Origin: Prostheceraeus crozeri
Taxonomy: Eukaryota; Platyhelminthes; Polycladida; Euryleptidae
Length of the DNA: 64,000 nucleotides
Direction of reading: 5' to 3'
Assembly: GCA_907163375.1 (NCBI GenBank)
Contig: CAJQUW010006373.1
Coordinates: forward strand, 62,001-126,000
In this document: piece after piece, positions 63,699 to 64,000 of the stretch
How positions within the stretch are numbered: the stretch's first letter is position 1
Layout of the letters: each line of letters begins with the position of its first letter
Translations under genes and position numbers: made by a program
The notes under the pieces: model-generated
What the model saw: only the letters and a program-made list of their open reading frames with translations
Told to the model about the DNA's origin: nothing
Database searches by the model: none

Positions 63699-64000
63699 TG
63701 AGTAAGTACTTTCATTGTGTAAAGTCAATTATCAGTGATATGTGATCATCTAATTGTCGAATGTGAATGAATGATTTATTGCCTTATATCTTGATTTATT
63801 GTCCTAGTACTTTCGCATGTATTATCAACCAACATCGTAAACGATATTAGCTTCGATATCACGGACTTAAAAAAACATGAGAGCAATGTTTATGTAACCG
63901 AGTATGAGATCAATACATAGTTTTGAAAGCCGACGGAGAAATACCGACATGAGTCTTTTAAATGATGATTATAATGATAAATGCAACATTTGTACATAAA
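63699..64000. other. No gene recognised
   Basis: AT-rich end of the window; nothing supported. Confidence 0.4.

Overview
The window reads as animal nuclear DNA, probably from a marine invertebrate. It is AT-rich, gene-poor and packed with transposons. It contains a Polinton, Penelope-like and APE-type LINE remnants, piggyBac, hAT-like and Tc1/mariner elements, and spliced host exons with GT-AG borders. AGGCCTA-type words recur, as in many deuterostome invertebrate genomes, but this is weak evidence and I cannot name the species. No bacterial operon, rRNA or tRNA gene was recognised.

Left part (1-35 kb). A mosaic of old elements comes first: a Penelope-like remnant (610-1585), a BED-finger hAT-like element (1595-2339), a piggyBac remnant split by a CCCGAA-rich element (2341-4072), a hAT-like element with an 8-bp target duplication (5159-6990), and a DD41D-type mariner remnant (7041-8028). 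Between 8.9 and 24.2 kb the same first coding exon of a small secreted or membrane protein occurs three times (9091, 15931, 20445). Copies two and three lie in a ~4.5 kb tandem duplication. A nearly whole Tc1 element (10300-12089) sits inside a palindromic MITE, and a second mariner lies at 13985-15690. From 26 to 33.3 kb a LINE on the minus strand is interrupted by a 750-bp foldback element with 348-bp arms and by a block carrying a repeated GTAACGCTCGCGACAT word.

Right part (36-60 kb). One short old reading frame (pieces at 36089, 40456, 43161 and 59859) was hit by three independent elements. These are a Ty3/gypsy-type LTR fossil (36295-40455, target duplication GAAGC), a hAT-like element (40527-43160, TGTATTCC) and a 16.6-kb Polinton (43243-59858, TCTGTC). 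Most of 36-60 kb is therefore insertion into a few hundred bases. The Polinton has 505-bp terminal inverted repeats in which I find no difference, so it is young, although several of its core genes are no longer single open frames (roughly half a dozen breaks). Its parts are an adenain-like protease, an integrase fused to a parvovirus-type phospholipase A2 domain, small hydrophobic proteins, major and minor capsid proteins, a fibre-like coiled-coil protein, a protein-primed DNA polymerase, a packaging ATPase and several unassigned proteins.

The most interesting signal is inside the Polinton. Short GC-rich double hairpins are scattered through this very AT-rich element, typically 4-bp stem, 3-nt loop, stem, 3-nt spacer, then a second 4-3-4 hairpin (25 bp). 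They occur in both orientations, near gene 3' ends and in frame inside coding regions, and one tandem pair shows a compensatory stem change. They resemble the mobile double-hairpin elements of fungal mitochondria or the in-frame palindromic elements of Rickettsia.

Far right (60-64 kb). A last coding exon at 61496-61674 encodes a cysteine-rich juxtamembrane segment, a transmembrane helix and a short tail. Its splice phase fits the triplicated first exon. A 30-bp hairpin with only G-U wobbles lies at 63631-63698.
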